A DNA stretch of 64,000 bases. Source: Deltaproteobacteria bacterium. GTDB lineage: Bacteria; Lernaellota; Lernaellaia; JACKCT01. How positions within the stretch are numbered: position 1 is the first letter of the stretch; every line of letters begins with the position of its first letter. The DNA is taken from NCBI GenBank assembly GCA_027493875.1, contig JAOSJX010000026.1, positions 124,001 to 188,000 of the forward strand, in the 5' to 3' direction. The position numbers were made by a program, and so were the translations under genes. This document shows positions 19,905 through 31,041 of the stretch, in pieces. The notes beneath the pieces were generated by a model that had not been told where the DNA came from, did not search any database, and saw only the letters and a list, made by a program, of their open reading frames with translations.

Positions 19905-20060
19905 CGTAACGTCAGTTAACGCCTATTTTAGTCAACAGCTAACAGTCAACAGTTGACAGTCAATCTTTGCGTTCGTCGCCGCGCGCCGGAAAAGTTCCGT
20001 TCGTCACTGTCGACTCCGAACTGTTAACCGTCAACTTGGCCGTCTCCGCCGGAGGCATGT
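19905..20060. repeat. intergenic degenerate repeat (GTCAACAG words) in inverted arms
   Basis: Between converging genes. The left arm is a run of AGTCAACAG / CTAACAGTCAACAG words; the right arm (about 20005-20040) has the opposite-strand form GAACTGTTAACCGTCAAC. No gene is seen. Confidence 0.65.
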
Positions 20061-20086
20061 GCGCGAGACAAACGACGCCCGCCCCG

Positions 20087-21010
20087 TCAGCAGCCGCATC
20101 CTCCACTCGAATCGTCGTCATCGTCGTCGCCGCCGGTCAGCGAGGCATCGTCGTCATCGCCGTCTCCGGCGTCGTCGTCGGCCACGTCGTCGTCCGGCGG
20201 GTTGAAATCGTCGTCGTCATCGGCGAGATCGTCGTCGACCGCGTCATCGTCCGCATCGTCGTCGGCATCGTCGTCGGCGTCGTCGTCGTCGCCGGGAATC
20301 GTGGTGGTCGTGGTGGTCGCCGGCACGGTGGTTGTGGTCGTCGAGAGCAGATCGACGCCGGTGAGGCGGAAGGCCATGTCCGTCTGTTCGAGCGCGAAGT
20401 AGTTGCCGAGATCGTCCCACGAGGTCGGGAGCCAGCCGGTCCCCCCGAGCGGGTTGATGATTTTCGTTTGATAGCCGAACGCCGTGTCCGACACGCGCAT
20501 TCCCCACGCGCCGTGGTCGATGTAACTCACCTTGGGGAAGCAGGAGATCCAATAGTGCCCGGCGGCCAGCGCCGGCGGGGCGTCGGGCGTGAATTGAAAA
20601 TCGTAATCGTTCTGGACCGTCACACGGCCGTCCCCCACCGACCACATCTCGTGCCACACGCCCGGGTTGCCCAGGTTGTCCGGGATGCCGGCGGGACGGT
20701 GCGGCCCCAGGAAATCCGTGTCGTTGAAGATGTGGCAGCCGAAGGCGTCCGCGTCGTCGAGCGACTCCAGGCCCTCCCACCCGTCGCCGTACATGACGAT
20801 CGCGTCGATGCGCCACTCCTGCCCGGCGGGCACCTCGAAATCGTCCGCGATGAACGTGTCCATCTGGTTGGTCAACTGCGCGTAGTCCTGGTCGGTGTAC
20901 GCCTCGGTGTTCGTGACGCTCGGTTGCTGGTCCACGAGTATCGACTGCGCGAACGCCATCGCCGGAACAAGCCAGCCCACCGCCAACGCCGCAAGATAAG
21001 CGCGCCTCAT
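20087..21010 (-). CDS. secreted Asp-rich protein ending in GGCGC
   Basis: A 307-residue protein with an intact frame. A signal peptide (MAFAQS cleavage region) is followed by a ~190-residue beta-rich domain of unknown family, rich in Trp, Asp and Tyr (DDFEVPAGQEWRIDAI, GHYWISCFP). Then comes a Thr-rich hinge (STTTTTVPATTTT), about 75 residues dominated by Asp, and the ending SSGGCGC. The domain resembles extracellular jelly-roll-like domains such as are found in PEP-CTERM-type proteins, but the tail has no hydrophobic helix or Arg cluster. I infer a surface-exposed protein. No upstream partner is on the same strand. Confidence 0.75.
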   Translation of the reverse strand: MRRAYLAALAVGWLVPAMAFAQSILVDQQPSVTNTEAYTDQDYAQLTNQMDTFIADDFEVPAGQEWRIDAIVMYGDGWEGLESLDDADAFGCHIFNDTDFLGPHRPAGIPDNLGNPGVWHEMWSVGDGRVTVQNDYDFQFTPDAPPALAAGHYWISCFPKVSYIDHGAWGMRVSDTAFGYQTKIINPLGGTGWLPTSWDDLGNYFALEQTDMAFRLTGVDLLSTTTTTVPATTTTTTIPGDDDDADDDADDDADDDAVDDDLADDDDDFNPPDDDVADDDAGDGDDDDASLTGGDDDDDDSSGGCGC

Positions 21011-21065
21011 GATATTCCCCCTGCCCGTTCAGCCACCTGATCATAATCGTCTTTGCTGAGGAACG

Positions 21066-21138
21066 CACCATTGGGTAAAGGGGCGGGCTTGGGGCTTGAG
21101 GCCTGGGGCTTGGGGCTTGAAGCCTGGGGCTTGGGTAA
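21066..21138. repeat. intergenic GGGCTTG/GCCTGG repeat
   Basis: A run of GGGGCTTG, AGGCCTGG and AAGCCTGG words with no coding sense. It lies directly beyond the hairpin at 21140. Confidence 0.65.
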
Positions 21139-21139
21139 A

Positions 21140-21167
21140 GAACCCCGGGCCTCACGGCCCGGGGTTC
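21140..21167 (-). terminator. 12-bp stem hairpin after the caspase-like gene
   Basis: GAACCCCGGGCC and GGCCCGGGGTTC form a perfect 12-bp stem with a 4-base loop, 13 bases past the stop at 21181. On the minus strand it is followed by TTTACCC, so a U-tract is present but weak. Confidence 0.7.
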
Positions 21168-21180
21168 GTGGCGTGGCGTT

Positions 21181-23817
<2,637 letters not shown>

Positions 23818-24008
23818 GGTCCACCTCGTGTTCTGGAACGGGGCCGCGCCGGCGCGGACAAGCCTTTACGCCAACGTTCGGCCCCGTTCTCGGAATGCAA
23901 AAACAACGCAAAATTTAGAGGCTGATTATGACGGCGAAGGAAAAGAGAATCAACAATCAACATCGCGCGGTCATGTTATCAATCCCACATGAGGAGGTTT
24001 CTCTCTTG

Positions 24009-25424
24009 CTACGACCCGCCGATTTCCCCGGCGCGGAGGCCGTATTTACGCATGAGGGCGTGGAAGTTCGTACGTTGCATGCCGGTGAGCTCGGCGGCGC
24101 GGGTGACGTTACCGCCCGCCTCCTTGAGGGCGCGCAGGAGAAACTGCTGTTCGATCCGTTCGTAGGCCAGTTCGCGCACGGCACGCTTGGCTTCCTTGAG
24201 TTCCTCCACGTTTTTCGGGATTTCCTCGGCCGGCGAGACCGCGGGCGCCCGCCCGGTGATCTCCGGCGGCAGGTGGCGCACCTCGATGCGCGGGCCGTCG
24301 ACGGTGGCGACGATGCGCTCGACGATGTTCTTGAGTTCACGCACGTTGCCCGGCCAGCCGTAGGCGACGATTTTCGCCATGGCCTCCGTCGTGAATCCGT
24401 CGATGCGCGCGGCGGATTTGCGTTTCGCGCTTTCCAGAAAGTGCGTGGCGAGGAGGGGGATGTCGGCGGCGCGTTCGCGCAGCGGCGGCAGGAGAATCGG
24501 GATCACGTTGATGCGGTAGAACAGATCCTCGCGGAAGGTTCCGGCTTCGACGAGCGCCGCCAGATCGCGGTTGGTCGCGCAGACGAGGCGGATGTCGATC
24601 GCGCGTTCCTGCTGCCCGCCGATGGGCGTGACGCGCCGCGTTTCCAGCACGCGCAATAATTTGCCTTGCAGTTCGTAGGGGATGTTGGCGATCTCATCGA
24701 GAAACAGCGTGCCGCCGTGCGCGAGGGCGAAGTAGCCCGGGCGCGTCTGCGTCGCGCCGGTGAAGGCGCCGCGCACGTGACCGAAGAGTTCCGACTCGAC
24801 GAGCGTGGGCGTGAGCGACGAGATGTCCACGGCGACGAAGGGGCGGTCGCGCCGCGCGCTGGCCACGTGGATCGCCTTGGCGACCAATTCCTTGCCCGTG
24901 CCGGACTCGCCGTGCAGGAGCACGGAAAAATCCGTCGGCGCGATTTTTTCGATCTGCTTGATCACGTCGAGCATCACCTCGGAGCGCCCGACGATCGTTT
25001 CGTTCCCGGGAACGAGGCGGCTTTTCAGAAACGCGTTCTCCTCGCGCAGCCGGTCGGTGTCGAGCGCCTTGTCCACCGCCAGCGTCAATTCCTCGGGCGT
25101 GAACGGCTTGGGGATGTAATCGACGGCGCCCTTCTTGATGCACTCGATGCTCGTCTGGATCGTGGCGTAGCCGGTGATGATGATGACGAGCAGGTCGGGG
25201 CGGCGGGCCTTGATCCGGTCGAAGACCTCCATGCCGGCGAGGTCCGGCATTTTCAGATCGAGCAGCACGAGGCGGTAATCGCCGGCGACCGCGCGCTCGG
25301 CGCCCTCCGTGCCCGTCAGCACGTAATCCACGTGATGGCCGTCCTCTTCGAGCACGCGTTTGCAACTGATGCACACCGGCTTCTCGTCGTCGATGACCAG
25401 AATGCGCGTTGTCGTCTTCGCCAT
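24009..25424 (-). CDS. sigma-54-dependent response regulator, NtrC type
   Basis: 471 residues, intact. The receiver domain (1-125) has the phospho-acceptor Asp in LVLLDLKMPD. The AAA+ domain (~145-385) has Walker A GESGTGKE and the sigma-54 contact GAFTGA. The C-terminal Fis-type HTH has AGGNVTRAAELTGMQ. It activates sigma-54 promoters in response to the adjacent kinase. It begins 13 bases after the histidine kinase stop, so the two form an operon. I found no convincing -24/-12 promoter nearby, and its targets are unknown. Confidence 0.96.
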   Translation of the reverse strand: MAKTTTRILVIDDEKPVCISCKRVLEEDGHHVDYVLTGTEGAERAVAGDYRLVLLDLKMPDLAGMEVFDRIKARRPDLLVIIITGYATIQTSIECIKKGAVDYIPKPFTPEELTLAVDKALDTDRLREENAFLKSRLVPGNETIVGRSEVMLDVIKQIEKIAPTDFSVLLHGESGTGKELVAKAIHVASARRDRPFVAVDISSLTPTLVESELFGHVRGAFTGATQTRPGYFALAHGGTLFLDEIANIPYELQGKLLRVLETRRVTPIGGQQERAIDIRLVCATNRDLAALVEAGTFREDLFYRINVIPILLPPLRERAADIPLLATHFLESAKRKSAARIDGFTTEAMAKIVAYGWPGNVRELKNIVERIVATVDGPRIEVRHLPPEITGRAPAVSPAEEIPKNVEELKEAKRAVRELAYERIEQQFLLRALKEAGGNVTRAAELTGMQRTNFHALMRKYGLRAGEIGGS

Positions 25425-25437
25425 CGCCGGCTCCTTT

Positions 25438-27313
25438 TTAAAATGCGGGCAGTCCCATCGCGTCCAGGCGGTGCAGCGGGAGCACGACGATCACCTCGGT
25501 GCCTTCGCCTTCGCGGCTTTCGACCTGGATCGCGCCGTCGTGTTTCTGCACGATGCCGAGGCTCACGGAGAGACCGAGACCCGTGCCCTTGCTGCGTCCC
25601 TTGGTGGTGAAGAAGGGTTCGAAGATGCGGCCGAGGCGGTCCGGCGGAATGCCCGGGCCGTCGTCCTTCACGCGCACGTGCGCGAAGCCGCCGGACGAGT
25701 CCTCTTCCATCGTGACGCGGACCCCGCCGCGTTCGTGCCGTTCCTCCGCCCGCCGCTCGGCGACGGCCTCCGCCGCGTTGAGGATGAGATTCGTGACGAC
25801 CTGCTGGAGTTGGCGCGCGTCGCCCAGGACCGGCAGGCTTTGTTCGCAAGACGCGACCTCGAGCGGCACGCTCTGGAGCGCGTCGTACTTTTTTGGCGAG
25901 GGCGAGCGTGTCGCGCACGACGTCGCGCAGGTCGATGACCTTTTTTTCCGGCGGCCGTTCGCGCGCGAATTCGAGGAGGTTGGCGACGATCTTGCGGCAG
26001 CGCGTCGTTTCGGACACGACGATTTCCAGATCCTCGCGGCGCGGGTCGTTTTCCGGGGCGTGGCGGAGCATCAGGCTCGACAGCGAAAGAATCGCGGTGA
26101 GCGGATTGTTGATTTCGTGGGCGACGCCGGCGGCGAGGCGGCCGATGGAGATTTGCTTTTCCACTTCCGAGAGCCGCGATTCAGTCATTTCGCGCAGGCG
26201 CAGATCCCGTTCCTTGACGCCGTGCACCATGCGGTTGAACGCGCGCGCAAGGCGGCCGAGCTCGTCCGCGGAATGGAGAGGCACCTTGTAGTTGAGGTCG
26301 CCCTCGGCCACGCGGCTCATGCCCTGCACGAGTTCCTTGATGGGCCGCGTCAGCCAAACGGAGAACAGCCAGGTCATGGCGAAACCGAAGATCATGCCCG
26401 CGGCGATGAGGCTGGAGAAGAGCGCGATGGTTTTGGACTGGGCCTCCTCGTATTCGCGGACGGCGGTGCCGATGCCGAGCATGCCGATCGGGCGGCCCGC
26501 CACGTCGCGGATCGGCCGGTACGCGGTGTAGTACCGCTCGTTCACCACGCGCGCCTGGCCGCGATAGATTTTTCCCTCGCCGAGCACGCGGCGCGCGACG
26601 TTCTCATCCGCGGTGCTGAGGACGGGGACGTCGCCCCGCGCGGCGCCGCGGCGCTCCTCGGCCGAGGTGACGATGCGCGCGTCGCCCTGAAAGATCGTTG
26701 CGACGGCGCCGAGGCGCTCATTCGACGACGCGCCCACGACGACGTTTTCGATCATCCGGTGCACGAGCGGCAGCGCGCCGTTGACGACGGCGCCGCCGTA
26801 GAGCACGCCGGACGCGTTCCCGTGCGTCCACCGCGCCGCGGCGACGATCACCATCACCTGGCCTTCCTTCTCATGGCCGGCGACGCGGGCACCGACCGCC
26901 GGCACCTCGGTAAGCGGCATGATCACCGGCGCGCATCCCGCGTCGCGGCCGTCCAGAAGTTCCCCGAGACGCAGCGACCCCGGCACCGCCGCGCCGGTGG
27001 CGCCGGGCGGATCGCGCGCGATCAGCTCGCCGCCGGCGCCGGCGACACCCAGAAAATCGAAGCCGGTTTCATCGTTCGCGATGTCCGCCAACGCGGTGCG
27101 CGCCTGCGCCGGATCGCCGGTGAGAAACGCGGCGGCGGCGCGCAGGCGGCTTTCCATCGCCTGATTCTTCTGATCCCACGAGAGCGTCGCGGTGCGCAGA
27201 TCATAGTCGGCTTTCGTTTTCGCGAGTTCGGTGATGCGGCGGCCGAGCACGGCGTTGGCGATGCCGATGGTCGCGCTCGCGGAAGTCAGAATGAGAATGG
27301 CGAACGCGGCCAT
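25438..27313 (-). CDS. membrane sensor histidine kinase (partner of the NtrC-type regulator), frameshifted
   Basis: About 625 residues. An N-terminal membrane helix (AAFAILILTSASATIGIA) is followed by a ~280-residue periplasmic sensor domain of the double-Cache type. A second membrane segment near residue 300 (FSSLIAAGMIFGFAMTWLF), a HAMP domain (TRPIKELVQGM) and the H-box HEINNPLTAILSL come next. After a one-base shift near 25890 the other frame gives the N-box NLILNAAEAVAE, G1 KDDGPGIPPD and G2 GTGLGLS. The start may lie further upstream: RTRL precedes the first Met in frame. It is the first gene of a two-component operon. Confidence 0.92.
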
Positions 27314-27420
27314 CAGCCGGGTGCGGAAGGAAAGACTTTGACGCGCCGGACCAGGTATCCTCGCCCTCGCGTCTATGAGTATCGCGGGGCATCGGCCCCT
27401 CCCAAGGAAACGGACGCCGT

Positions 27421-27790
27421 ATAAAATATTAAGACAATTTTTTGTTTTGGTCGATACAAATTGACGCGCCGCGCTAAATTTTTTTAGCGCTTAAACCATC
27501 GTTGTTATTTGATTTTTACGAATTCCGCCATGCGTATTCGTTACGTATACACATGTACGATCAGGCCGTACAGGCATCTAACACGATAAAAATCAAGTAT
27601 TATTAAATGTTTATTGTCCATCCACCCATTTTTTCTCTGGTTCGTCTTGTAGTCTTTTTTATACGGTCCTATCGATTTAAGGCGCTGCATCAGACTGATT
27701 ATTTAATATTTTCAGTAAGTTATGAATTACCGCCGGCGCGGCACGCCGATTGCTCAAGAAAGAAAGCGGATGAACGAGAGACCGAACAAA
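27421..27790. other. AT-rich intergenic region with a hairpin
   Basis: Visibly AT-richer than its surroundings. It contains a hairpin at 27471-27490 (GCGCTAAA, four T, TTTAGCGC; 8-bp stem). It probably holds diverging promoters for the kinase (minus) and the recombinase-like pair (plus). The open frame starting at 27607 seems not to be a gene: it is just the upstream extension of the gene at 27802. Confidence 0.5.
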
Positions 27791-27801
27791 AGGAGCACGC
27801 C

Positions 27802-28290
27802 ATGAAGACCGCAGCCGCCTACGTCAGCGACATCATCCTGGGCCGGACGGGCGACGTGATCGGCCGGGAGAGCCAAAAGGAGCTCATCAAACAGTACGCC
27901 GCGGAAAACGGCATCGACATCGTCGCGTGGTTCGAAGACGACCTTTACAACGAGGACGTTCTGTCGCGTCCCGGGGTGCAGGAACTGCTCGCGAACCGCG
28001 ACCAATACCAACTCGTTCTGGTCGAGCGCGTCTGGGCGCTGTCACGGCTCTGGTCCGTTTGCGAGCGCTTTTTCGAGGAGCTCGAACGCGCGGACCTTCG
28101 TCTCGAATCGGCGACCACGATGTGGGATTGCGTCTCGCAGATGGCGCGCCGGCGCTTCGACAAAACGCTGAAGACCCCGAAACTCCGACCGGCGCGCGAC
28201 GTCGTCACGCGCCGCGACGCCGAACCCGTGCGCATCAAACGGCCGGCGCGGCTGCACCTCGTGTTCGAGCAACCCGCCGCCGCGCGGTAA
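27802..28290 (+). CDS. serine-recombinase-like domain protein, catalytic residues lost (copy 1)
   Basis: 162 residues; ATG at 27802 with AGGAG 8 bases upstream. The whole protein matches the fold pattern of the N-terminal resolvase domain: a first strand AAYVSD, a helix ESQKELIKQYAAENGIDIV, then RPGVQELL and LVLVERVWALSR. The active-site pattern YxRVS at the start is replaced by YVSDII, and the LDRLSR stretch reads VWALSR. So the nucleophilic Ser and most Arg residues are absent, while the RP and terminal SR positions remain. There is no DNA-binding HTH domain. The paralogue follows 10 bases downstream. Function is unknown; a regulatory or structural role is only inference. Confidence 0.72.
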   Translation: MKTAAAYVSDIILGRTGDVIGRESQKELIKQYAAENGIDIVAWFEDDLYNEDVLSRPGVQELLANRDQYQLVLVERVWALSRLWSVCERFFEELERADLRLESATTMWDCVSQMARRRFDKTLKTPKLRPARDVVTRRDAEPVRIKRPARLHLVFEQPAAAR

Positions 28291-28300
28291 GGAGGACGCC

Positions 28301-28783
28301 ATGAGAACCGCCATCGCCTACGTCACCGACACACTGATCTGCCCGTCGAAGGGCGCGTCGCCGGCGGCCGAACAGGAAGCGTGCATACGCGCCTATGCCG
28401 CGGCGAACGGCATCGAGATCGTCAAGGTTGTGCGCGACGAGCTCTGCACGCCGCATCCGCTCGGCCGGCCGGGGATGATGGACGTGATGCTCGCGGGCCC
28501 CGAAGTCGCCACCGTTTTGGTGGACACCGTGCAGGCGGTCGCCCCGCGTTGGTCGGACATCCAAACCGTGATTCGCGAGCTCAAACGGCGCGGGCTGCGT
28601 CTGGAGTGCGCGACGATGCGTTTCGATCTCGCGTCGCAAATGGCGCGGCGGGCTTTCGATCCGGAGCGCTTCGTGCCCGACGTGGTCCGCCGCCTGCGTG
28701 AAGTGAAGCACGCGCGGCCGAAGGTGCGCGTCGTAAAGCCGAACGGCTATCCCACGCTCTCGCCGCGGCCGCACGCCGTCTGA
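28301..28783 (+). CDS. serine-recombinase-like domain protein, catalytic residues lost (copy 2)
   Basis: 160 residues, ATG at 28301 preceded by GGAGGA. A diverged paralogue of the upstream gene: AYVTDTL at the start, EACIRAYAAANGIEIV, then GRPGMMDVML, TVLVDTVQAVAPRW and a shared SQMARRAFD stretch (SQMARRRFD in copy 1). Active-site residues are even less preserved than in copy 1. The conserved C-terminal SQMARR block suggests a shared interaction surface. The two probably act together, and are followed by an Fe-S oxidoreductase 37 bases on. Confidence 0.7.
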   Translation: MRTAIAYVTDTLICPSKGASPAAEQEACIRAYAAANGIEIVKVVRDELCTPHPLGRPGMMDVMLAGPEVATVLVDTVQAVAPRWSDIQTVIRELKRRGLRLECATMRFDLASQMARRAFDPERFVPDVVRRLREVKHARPKVRVVKPNGYPTLSPRPHAV

Positions 28784-28820
28784 CACGGCCCTTGTTGAAA
28801 AATAACGCGGGAGGTCCGCC

Positions 28821-30833
28821 ATGACGATCGAAAACGCAACTCGGGAAATCATGTGGAACATCGGCCCCGCCTGGCTCATGTACGGGCTCGCCGCCGCGGC
28901 CGTGGCGGTTTTCGCGTACGGCGTTTGGCGGCGCGTGCGTTACTGGCGGCGCGGGCGGCCGGCGGACGAACGGCTCGGCGACGCCGGGCGCCGCGCGCTC
29001 GTGACGTTCAAGGAACTCCTCCTTCAAAAACGCGCGCGCGAGGAACGTTTTCCCGGCGTCTTTCACAGCCTCGTTTTCTATTCGTTTCTCCTTCTCGCCG
29101 TCACGACGGGCGTGGTCGCCCTCGACTACGATTTCGGCACGCGCCTTTTCCGTGGGCCGCTGTATGCGCTGCTGTCGCTCGGCGCGGACCTCGGGGGCGC
29201 ACTCATCCTCGTCGGCGCGGGCATGGCGCTGTGGCGGCGGCTCGTCAAACGGCCGAAGACGATCGAGAACACGGCGGGCGATTTCGTCGCGCTCGCACTG
29301 CTCGGCCTGATGGCGCTGACGGGTTTTCTCGTCGAGGGCCTGCGCATGGCGACGGCGGGCGACGCGTGGCCGTGGCTTTCGCCCGTGGGTTACGCGTTCA
29401 GCGCGCTCTTTACGAACGTGAGTATCGCCGCCGGCGAAAAGGCCCACGCCGTTCTCTGGTGGACGCATACCCTGTTCGCCCTCGGCTGGATCGCGTCGAT
29501 TCCCTACACGAAATTTCTGCACCTGATCACGACGCCGGCGAACGTCTATTTCGGAAAGCTCACGCCCCGCGGCGCCCTGGCGCGCGACGATCTCGACAAG
29601 ATGATGGAGGCGCCGGATTTCGACGAGGCCGCGTTCCGTTTCGGCACCGAGGCGCCGAAGGATTTCACGTGGAAGGAGCTGCTCGATTTCGACGCGTGCG
29701 TTTCGTGCGGACGCTGCGAGGAGGTTTGTCCGTCCACGCTGGCGGGCCAGCCGTTTTCGCCGAAACAAATGATCGCGAGGCTCAAGGCCCTCGCGCACGA
29801 AAGTCTGAACGGCGGCAATGTCGGCAACGGCGGCGCGGAGACGCCCATCATCGGGCACGCCTTCGACGACAAATTTCTCTGGTACTGCCGCACGTGCACC
29901 GCGTGCATGGAAGTCTGCCCCGCGATGATCGACCACGTGGACACGGTCATCAATATCCGGCGCAACGAAGCGGTGATGCAGGGGCGCCTGCCGGCCGACC
30001 TGGCCCGCGCGCTGCGCATGCTCGAAACGCAGGGCAACCCGTTCGGCCCGGAGGACGTGCGTTCGAATTGGATCGGCGACCTCGGCGTGCGCATCGTGGC
30101 GCCGGGGGAGTCGGTGGACGTGCTGTACTGGATCGGCTGCTGCATGACGTTCGATCCGTCCAAACAGAAGATCGCGTCGGACCTCTGCCGCATCATGGAT
30201 TTGTGCGGCATCGACTTCGGCGTGCTGGGCGCGGACGAACGCTGCTGCGGCGACCCGGCGCGCGTGGCGGGTCAGGAGCATCTGTTCCAGGCGATCGCCA
30301 AGGCGCAGGTCGACGACCTCAACAAACGGCAGTTCCGTATTCTCATGGTTTCGTGTCCGCACTGCTACAACGTGCTGGCCAACGAGTATCCGCAGTTCGG
30401 CGGAAAATACACCGTCGTCCATCACACCGAGTTTCTGCACGAAATGATGTGGAGCGGATCGCTCGTGCCGCGCCAGGGCGAAAAGCGGCGCGTGGTCTAT
30501 CACGACCCGTGCTACCTGGGCCGCTACCAGAAGATTTACGACTCGCCGCGCGAGGTGCTGCGCGCCGTGCCGGGCACGGACCTCGTGGAGATGAAACACC
30601 ACCAGGAACGCAGCCTGTGCTGCGGCGGGGGCGGCGGCAACTACTGGTTCGACGTGCACGAGGGCGAGCGGCTGAACAATCGGCGCATCGAGCAGGCCCG
30701 CGACGCGCACGCCGACCTCATCGTCACCGGCTGCGCCTACTGCAAGCAGATGCTGGAGGACTCGGCGAAGCTCATGGACCTGGAGGACGTGCGGGTCGCG
30801 GATCTGGCGACGGTGGTGCTGGAGAGTCTGTAA
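28821..30833 (+). CDS. membrane Fe-S oxidoreductase, HdrDE-like (EMO-type candidate)
   Basis: 670 residues with an intact frame and a good SD (GGAGG). The N-terminal ~270 residues are a nitrate-reductase-gamma/HdrE-like membrane domain with five or six helices and His residues placed for heme b. Two 4Fe-4S motifs follow: CVSCGRCEEVCP at ~292 and CRTCTACMEVCP at ~356. The C-terminal CCG domains contain CCGDPAR (~474), HDPCYLGR (~562), LCCGGGGG (~600) and CAYCKQM. The architecture equals that of membrane-bound HdrD-like proteins proposed as electron-transfer-flavoprotein:menaquinone oxidoreductases in syntrophs. No etfAB genes are in the window, so the partner is unknown. It would link a soluble donor to the quinone pool. 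Confidence 0.87.
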   Translation: MTIENATREIMWNIGPAWLMYGLAAAAVAVFAYGVWRRVRYWRRGRPADERLGDAGRRALVTFKELLLQKRAREERFPGVFHSLVFYSFLLLAVTTGVVALDYDFGTRLFRGPLYALLSLGADLGGALILVGAGMALWRRLVKRPKTIENTAGDFVALALLGLMALTGFLVEGLRMATAGDAWPWLSPVGYAFSALFTNVSIAAGEKAHAVLWWTHTLFALGWIASIPYTKFLHLITTPANVYFGKLTPRGALARDDLDKMMEAPDFDEAAFRFGTEAPKDFTWKELLDFDACVSCGRCEEVCPSTLAGQPFSPKQMIARLKALAHESLNGGNVGNGGAETPIIGHAFDDKFLWYCRTCTACMEVCPAMIDHVDTVINIRRNEAVMQGRLPADLARALRMLETQGNPFGPEDVRSNWIGDLGVRIVAPGESVDVLYWIGCCMTFDPSKQKIASDLCRIMDLCGIDFGVLGADERCCGDPARVAGQEHLFQAIAKAQVDDLNKRQFRILMVSCPHCYNVLANEYPQFGGKYTVVHHTEFLHEMMWSGSLVPRQGEKRRVVYHDPCYLGRYQKIYDSPREVLRAVPGTDLVEMKHHQERSLCCGGGGGNYWFDVHEGERLNNRRIEQARDAHADLIVTGCAYCKQMLEDSAKLMDLEDVRVADLATVVLESL

Positions 30834-30835
30834 GC

Positions 30836-30953
30836 AACAGGCTGCAGGCGACAGGCTGCAGGCGACAGCTTCGAAACAATTGATCCCACCGTTTTCTGCG
30901 GTGGGATCACTTATTTTGTTCGGACCTGTAGCCTGCGGCCTGTAGTCTGTGTC
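30836..30953. repeat. nested repeat: GGCTGCAGGCGACA arms around a 10-bp stem hairpin
   Basis: The left arm (30836-30870) repeats ACAGGCTGCAGGCG. The right arm (30924-30953) is the opposite-strand version (CCTGTAGCCTGCGGCCTG). At the centre GATCCCACCG and CGGTGGGATC (30882-30908) pair over 10 bp with a 7-base loop. The hairpin may act as a terminator for the gene ending at 30833. Confidence 0.75.
30882..30908 (+). terminator. 10-bp stem hairpin, candidate terminator
   Basis: Perfect stem GATCCCACCG / CGGTGGGATC with loop TTTTCTG, about 50 bases after the oxidoreductase stop; followed by ACTTATTTTG rather than a pure T-run. Confidence 0.55.
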
Positions 30954-31041
30954 CTCCCATCCCTTGCCCCCGGCGGCGGGGCGTGGTAGCGTGCCATTCT
31001 TGGGGGACGGGTCAGGAAGGGTGGAAGGAACACGCTCAGCA

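Noticed and set aside
19905..20060. Possible CRISPR array from the repeated GTCAACAG words
   Set aside because: Words are degenerate, contiguous and without unique spacers of even length; no cas genes.
24009..25424. Sigma-54 (-24/-12) promoter near the NtrC-type regulator
   Set aside because: No convincing TGGCAC-N5-TTGC site seen in adjacent gaps.
27607..27801. Upstream in-frame extension of the first recombinase-like gene
   Set aside because: AT-rich, no family pattern; a good ribosome-binding site precedes the internal ATG at 27802.
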